In this document: positions 21,816 to 24,708 of the stretch, in pieces
Numbering within the stretch: the first letter of the stretch is position 1
How the letters are laid out: each line of letters begins with the position of its first letter
Origin: CANJQJ01 sp964383565
GTDB taxonomy: Bacteria; Pseudomonadota; Alphaproteobacteria; Sphingomonadales; Sphingomonadaceae
Length of the DNA: 24,708 nucleotides
Direction: 5' to 3'
Assembly (NCBI GenBank): GCA_964383565.1
Contig: CAYLIK010000030.1
Coordinates: forward strand, 1 to 24,708
Notes under the pieces: generated by a model
Database searches by the model: none
Told to the model about the DNA's origin: nothing
The model's input: the letters and a program-made list of their open reading frames with translations, nothing else
Position numbers and translations under genes: made by a program

Positions 21816-22552
21816 CCTTCGCCGCCCAAATCCTGACCCTCTACCCCGAGATGTTCCCGGGTCCGCTCGGCACCTCCCTCGCCGGCCGTGCGCTGGGCGA
21901 AGGGAAGTGGTCCTGCGCGCCCATCCAGATCCGCGATTTCGCGACGGACAAGCATCGTTCGGTCGACGACACGCCCGCAGGCGGCGGGGCAGGGATGGTG
22001 ATGCGGGCGGATGTGCTCGCCACCGCCGTCGATCATGCCCGCTCGGCGCAACCCGATGCCTCCGTCATCGCCATGACCCCCCGCGGCGCGCCACTTACCC
22101 AAGCCCGCGTCCGCCAGCTCGCATCCGGCTCCGGCGTCACCATCCTCTGCGGCCGCTTCGAGGGCATCGACCAGCGCCTGTTCGAAGCCCGCGCCATCGA
22201 GGAAATCTCGATCGGCGACTATATCCTCTCAGGCGGGGAAATCGGCGCTTTGGTGCTGCTCGATGCTTGCATCCGGCTGCTTCCTGGCGTAATGGGCGCG
22301 CCTTCCAGTGGGGATGAGGAAAGCTTCGAAACGGGCCTCCTCGAATATCCGCACTACACCCGACCACAAATGTGGGAAGGACGCACGATCCCCGAAGTGC
22401 TGCGATCGGGGGATCATGCGGCGGTCGCGGCATGGCGCAAGTCCATGGCCGAGGCAGATACACGGTCACGGAGACCGGATCTTTGGGAGCGCCATGCCGG
22501 TGCTCGGGTCCAGTCTCCCTCTGGCGCGCACGAGAAGAAGAAGGATCGATGA
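21812..22552 (+). CDS. trmD: tRNA (guanine-N1)-methyltransferase TrmD
   Basis: This 246-aa SPOUT methyltransferase makes m1G37 in tRNAs, preventing +1 frameshifting; it is usually essential. Visible marks: N-terminus AAQILTLYPEMFPGPLG, TPAGGGAGMVMRADV, the trefoil-knot SAM site LCGRFEGIDQR and ISIGDYILSGGEIGALVLLD (in parts), and HYTRPQMWEG. The start has to be TTG at 21812, whose last two bases are in the vapC stop (TTGA). The only other in-frame start in view is a TTG five codons earlier inside vapC, and the next ATG is inside the conserved domain. No convincing ribosome-binding site precedes it, so translation probably depends on ribosomes finishing vapC. The C-terminus is extended by a basic tail ending EKKKDR. 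Confidence 0.94.
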   Translation: MTFAAQILTLYPEMFPGPLGTSLAGRALGEGKWSCAPIQIRDFATDKHRSVDDTPAGGGAGMVMRADVLATAVDHARSAQPDASVIAMTPRGAPLTQARVRQLASGSGVTILCGRFEGIDQRLFEARAIEEISIGDYILSGGEIGALVLLDACIRLLPGVMGAPSSGDEESFETGLLEYPHYTRPQMWEGRTIPEVLRSGDHAAVAAWRKSMAEADTRSRRPDLWERHAGARVQSPSGAHEKKKDR

Positions 22553-22553
22553 G

Positions 22554-22940
22554 ATGAACCTCATCCAGACACTCGAGGCCGAAGCGATCGAAGCGCTGAC
22601 CGCCAACAAGAAGATTCCCGTGTTCCGTCCGGGCGATACGCTGAAGGTCGGCGTGAAGGTCGTCGAAGGCGAGCGCACCCGCGTCCAGAATTACGAGGGC
22701 GTGTGCATCGCGCGCTCGAACAAGGGCATGGGCTCGTCCTTCACCGTCCGCAAGATCTCGTTCGGCGAGGGCGTCGAGCGCGTCTTCCCGCTCTATTCGC
22801 CCAACGTCGATTCGATCGAAGTGGTGCGCAAGGGCGTCGTCCGGCGCGCGAAACTCTATTATCTGCGCGGCCGCCGCGGCAAATCGGCCCGTATCGCCGA
22901 GCGTCGCGACGTGCGGACGACCGAGGCCGCTGAAGCCTGA
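22554..22940 (+). CDS. rplS: 50S ribosomal protein L19
   Basis: This 128-aa bL19 sits at the 30S-50S interface. The family sequence is clear throughout: NLIQTLEAEAIEAL, FRPGDTLKVGVKVVEGERTRVQ (read as FRPGDTLKV and GVKVVEGERTRVQ), YEGVCIARSNKGMGSSFTVRK, ERVFPLYSPNVDSIEV, and KLYYLRGRRGKSARI. ATG 22554 has AAGGA at 22541-22545, 8 nt upstream and within the end of trmD, and starts 1 bp after the trmD stop. It is the last gene of the operon. A large inverted repeat about 50 bp downstream may serve as terminator. Confidence 0.97.
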   Translation: MNLIQTLEAEAIEALTANKKIPVFRPGDTLKVGVKVVEGERTRVQNYEGVCIARSNKGMGSSFTVRKISFGEGVERVFPLYSPNVDSIEVVRKGVVRRAKLYYLRGRRGKSARIAERRDVRTTEAAEA

Positions 22941-22982
22941 TATCGTGACGTTCACCAACGCAGGCCCGAGCCCACCCCCCCC

Positions 22983-22992
22983 NNNNNNNNNN
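22983..22992. other. Assembly gap (10 Ns)
   Basis: Ten Ns follow a run of eight Cs (22975-22982) and directly precede a long inverted repeat. A round number of Ns usually stands for a gap of unknown length, so the true distance between rplS and the DUF2189 gene is not known, and part of the repeat region may be missing. Confidence 0.97.
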
Positions 22993-23054
22993 GCTCCTGC
23001 GAAGGCAGGAGCCCAACACTCACGTGTGAACTGGGCTCCTGCCTTCGCAGGAGC
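22993..23054. repeat. Perfect 23-bp inverted repeat built from a palindromic unit
   Basis: Arms 22993-23015 and 23032-23054 are exact reverse complements, separated by a 16-nt loop in which ACAC and GTGT can pair further. Each arm also contains its own hairpin, GCTCCTGC-GAAG-GCAGGAGC, so the element can fold as one long stem or two short ones. This unit is the type of REP-like palindrome I associate with sphingomonad intergenic regions. It lies between the convergent rplS and DUF2189 genes, where it could work as a bidirectional transcription barrier; there is no T-tract for a classical terminator. Confidence 0.88.
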
Positions 23055-23079
23055 ACGGTTTCATTTCAAATGGACAAGT

Positions 23080-23907
23080 CTAGGCTGGCGGCAACCCGCT
23101 CCGGTCGATCAGCCGCGTATAGAGATGCCAGGTCGCGTACCCCAGCACCGGCAGCACCACCGCCAGCCCGACGAAGAACGGGATCGATCCCAGCACCAGC
23201 AGCACCGCGACGGTCAGGCCCCAGCGGATCATCGCCCCCATATTCTCGCGGAACGCGCGCAGCGAGGTTCGGATTGCCGTGCCCGCGCTCACATCCTTGT
23301 CGACCAGCATCGGCAGTGAAACGACGCTCAACGCCAGCACGCTCACCGCGAAGCCAAGCCCGATCAGATTGCCGACGACGATCATCATCCAGCCCTGCGG
23401 CGTGGTGAACACCTCCCGCACGAACACGCTGAACGATGGCTGCCGGATCATCTCGCCGAAGAAGGCGGTGTAAACCATCCCCGCCGCCGCCAGCCACAGC
23501 GCGAAAATCCCGATCAGCACCGCGCCGACCATCGCGATCTCATCGCGTGACCGGCTCTTGAACACGTCGAGGAAGTGGAACCAGCTCGAATCCATCCCGG
23601 ATTCCCGGCGCTTGGCCAGCTCATAGAAACCCGTCGCCACCAGCGGGCCGAGCAGCGAGATGCCCGCCGCCAGCGGAAAGGCGAGCGGCCAGATCGACAT
23701 ATTTAGCGCCGCCATCGAAACGAGGAAGCCGACGACCGGATAGATCAGCCCGATGAAGACGAGATCGCCGCGTTTCGAGGCGAAATCAGCGAAACCCTCG
23801 CGCAGCGCGGCGTTGAGATCCTGACTGGTTATGCGTCTGACCGGAATGTCGCGATCACTTGCGGCGCTTGTCGTTGGCGCGCCTGACACCGTCTGTCCCA
23901 TTGCCAT
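23080..23907 (-). CDS. DUF2189 family inner-membrane protein
   Basis: This 275-aa predicted membrane protein has about six transmembrane segments (roughly residues 49-68, 73-97, 122-148, 172-200, 227-243 and 244-262). The family's N-terminal motif VRRITSQDLNAALREGFADF and GPLVATGFYELAKRRE in the first loop are visible. DUF2189 has no established function that I know; some members sit near respiratory genes. GGAGG at 23914-23918 on the coding strand is 6 nt before the ATG at 23907. It lies 73 bp downstream of alkB in the same direction, so the two could share a transcript, though nothing in sequence proves a link. Confidence 0.87.
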   Translation of the reverse strand: MAMGQTVSGAPTTSAASDRDIPVRRITSQDLNAALREGFADFASKRGDLVFIGLIYPVVGFLVSMAALNMSIWPLAFPLAAGISLLGPLVATGFYELAKRRESGMDSSWFHFLDVFKSRSRDEIAMVGAVLIGIFALWLAAAGMVYTAFFGEMIRQPSFSVFVREVFTTPQGWMMIVVGNLIGLGFAVSVLALSVVSLPMLVDKDVSAGTAIRTSLRAFRENMGAMIRWGLTVAVLLVLGSIPFFVGLAVVLPVLGYATWHLYTRLIDRSGLPPA

Positions 23908-23980
23908 CAGTTTCCTCCTCGTCCGTTGAACTGGTCCACGGGCGGGCGGTTCGCGTCTAGCAGGCGGACTCGCCCGTCGA

Positions 23981-24708
23981 TCAGCCAGTCATAGCATTGA
24001 TTTGCCCCGGGGACGAGGCTTCCGACGAGGCTTCCGGTTCGGCGCTCTGCCGCCCGGCGAGATACTCTTCGAGCCGCCGATCCATGATCCGGAACCACAA
24101 AGGCGGCAGCAGCGCGATCAGAAACATCGTCGCATAGCCATAAGGCAGCTGCGGCGCCTCGTCGAAATGCCGCAGGCGGTAGAAGGCGCGGTTGCCCTGC
24201 ATATGATGCTCGGGGTGGCGGCCAAGGTTGAACAGGTTGATATTGGTCAGGAAATGGCTTGAGTTCCAGCTATGCTCCGGCGCCACCGGCACGGGCCGGC
24301 CATTCTCCCGCAACGCTCGCAGCAGCCCATAATGTTCGAGATAGTTGATCCCTTCGAGCAGGATCACCGCGACAAACGCCTGCCCGACGAAGAACCAGAA
24401 GGCGAGGGCGCCCAGCCCGAACCAGATCGCAACCAGCCCAGCCGCAATCGCGGCCCAGGCGACTAGCAACCCATTACCCGGCGACAGCACGCCCGATCCG
24501 GCTCGCCGCAACCGCTCCCGCTCGATCCGCCACGCGCTCGCCATCCCGCCGAACATCGATCGTGGCACGAACGCATAGAAATGCTCGCCCCGCCGCGCCG
24601 TTGCCGGATCCTTGCGCGTCGCAACATTGGGATGATGCCCATAGACATGCTCGATGCAGAAATGCGGATAGAGCGCCAGCGACATTAGCACCCAGCCGAT
24701 CCCGCGAT
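23981..24708 (-). CDS. alkB: AlkB-type alkane 1-monooxygenase, C-terminal part (5' end beyond window)
   Basis: The gene enters from the right edge (about 242 residues visible, no start). It has the histidine motifs of integral-membrane di-iron alkane hydroxylases: HVYGHH (H-X3-HH), NYLEHYG (the AlkB signature NYxEHYG), and LGRHPEHH followed by LRHFDEAPQLPYGYATMF. These separate it from ordinary fatty-acid desaturases. Two or more hydrophobic segments (about VAWAAIAAGLVAIWFGLGAL and FLIALLPPLWFRIM) fit the membrane topology. The enzyme hydroxylates the terminal carbon of medium-chain alkanes with electrons from rubredoxin; no rubredoxin gene is in view. The C-terminus is a short Ser/Ala/Glu-rich tail. 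The upstream His box and promoter are outside the window. Confidence 0.9.
   Translation of the reverse strand, partial: RGIGWVLMSLALYPHFCIEHVYGHHPNVATRKDPATARRGEHFYAFVPRSMFGGMASAWRIERERLRRAGSGVLSPGNGLLVAWAAIAAGLVAIWFGLGALAFWFFVGQAFVAVILLEGINYLEHYGLLRALRENGRPVPVAPEHSWNSSHFLTNINLFNLGRHPEHHMQGNRAFYRLRHFDEAPQLPYGYATMFLIALLPPLWFRIMDRRLEEYLAGRQSAEPEASSEASSPGQINAMTG

Noticed and set aside
23907..24098. 63-codon minus-strand frame between alkB and DUF2189
   Set aside because: Most of it lies out of frame inside the alkB 3' end, and it shows no motif.
1..24708. CRISPR arrays, tRNA, rRNA, insertion sequences, phage genes
   Set aside because: No regularly spaced repeats, no cloverleaf or rRNA sequence and no transposase or integrase reading frame was found on either strand.

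Overview
The window reads as chromosomal DNA of an alphaproteobacterium of the Sphingomonadales (Sphingomonas-like). The grounds are high G+C (42 of 60 bases in a sampled stretch of trmD), the gene order mutY / DUF721 / DsbA-like / smc, a dapF-mtaB-ftsY-yciB block divergent from ffh-rpsP-rimM-trmD-rplS, an SMC with an alphaproteobacterial-type hinge, and palindromic intergenic repeats of a kind I associate with sphingomonads. Genus is an inference; no rRNA or tRNA gene is present. A run of 10 Ns at 22983-22992 marks an assembly gap.

Layout. (1) 1-1291, minus strand: mutY followed by the start of a probable NADH pyrophosphatase gene (nudC), cut by the window edge. (2) 1318-6754, plus strand: a DciA/DUF721 protein, two tandem DsbA-like thioredoxin-fold proteins (one secreted, one a lipoprotein) and smc. 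(3) 6758-13602: a LysR regulator on the minus strand divergent from a six-gene plus-strand operon. Five of the six genes give the lower valine pathway: isobutyryl-CoA to methacrylyl-CoA (acyl-CoA dehydrogenase), to 3-hydroxyisobutyryl-CoA (enoyl-CoA hydratase), to 3-hydroxyisobutyrate (HIBYL-CoA hydrolase), to methylmalonate semialdehyde (MmsB), to propionyl-CoA (MmsA). The sixth gene is a small lipoprotein of unknown function. (4) 13627-17223, minus strand: dapF-mtaB-ftsY-yciB, every junction overlapping. (5) 17354-18312, plus strand: a small secreted protein and a DUF924 protein. (6) 18465-22940, plus strand: ffh, rpsP, rimM, trmD, rplS (SRP GTPase plus the conserved ribosome and tRNA maturation operon). 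(7) 22941-24708: a large inverted repeat next to the gap, then minus-strand genes for a DUF2189 membrane protein and an AlkB-type alkane monooxygenase that runs off the right edge.

The most unusual part is the ribosomal operon. A palindromic repeat of about 99 bp sits in frame at the very start of rimM, so RimM appears to carry an N-terminal extension of about 38 residues encoded by the repeat. A VapBC toxin-antitoxin pair of lower G+C is wedged between rimM and trmD, and the TTG start of trmD overlaps the vapC stop codon. Expression of an essential tRNA methyltransferase may therefore be translationally tied to a toxin gene.

Most co-directional genes are packed tightly. Seven ATGA overlaps, one TTGA overlap and three TGATG overlaps point to extensive translational coupling. 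No stretch longer than 300 bases lacks a gene.
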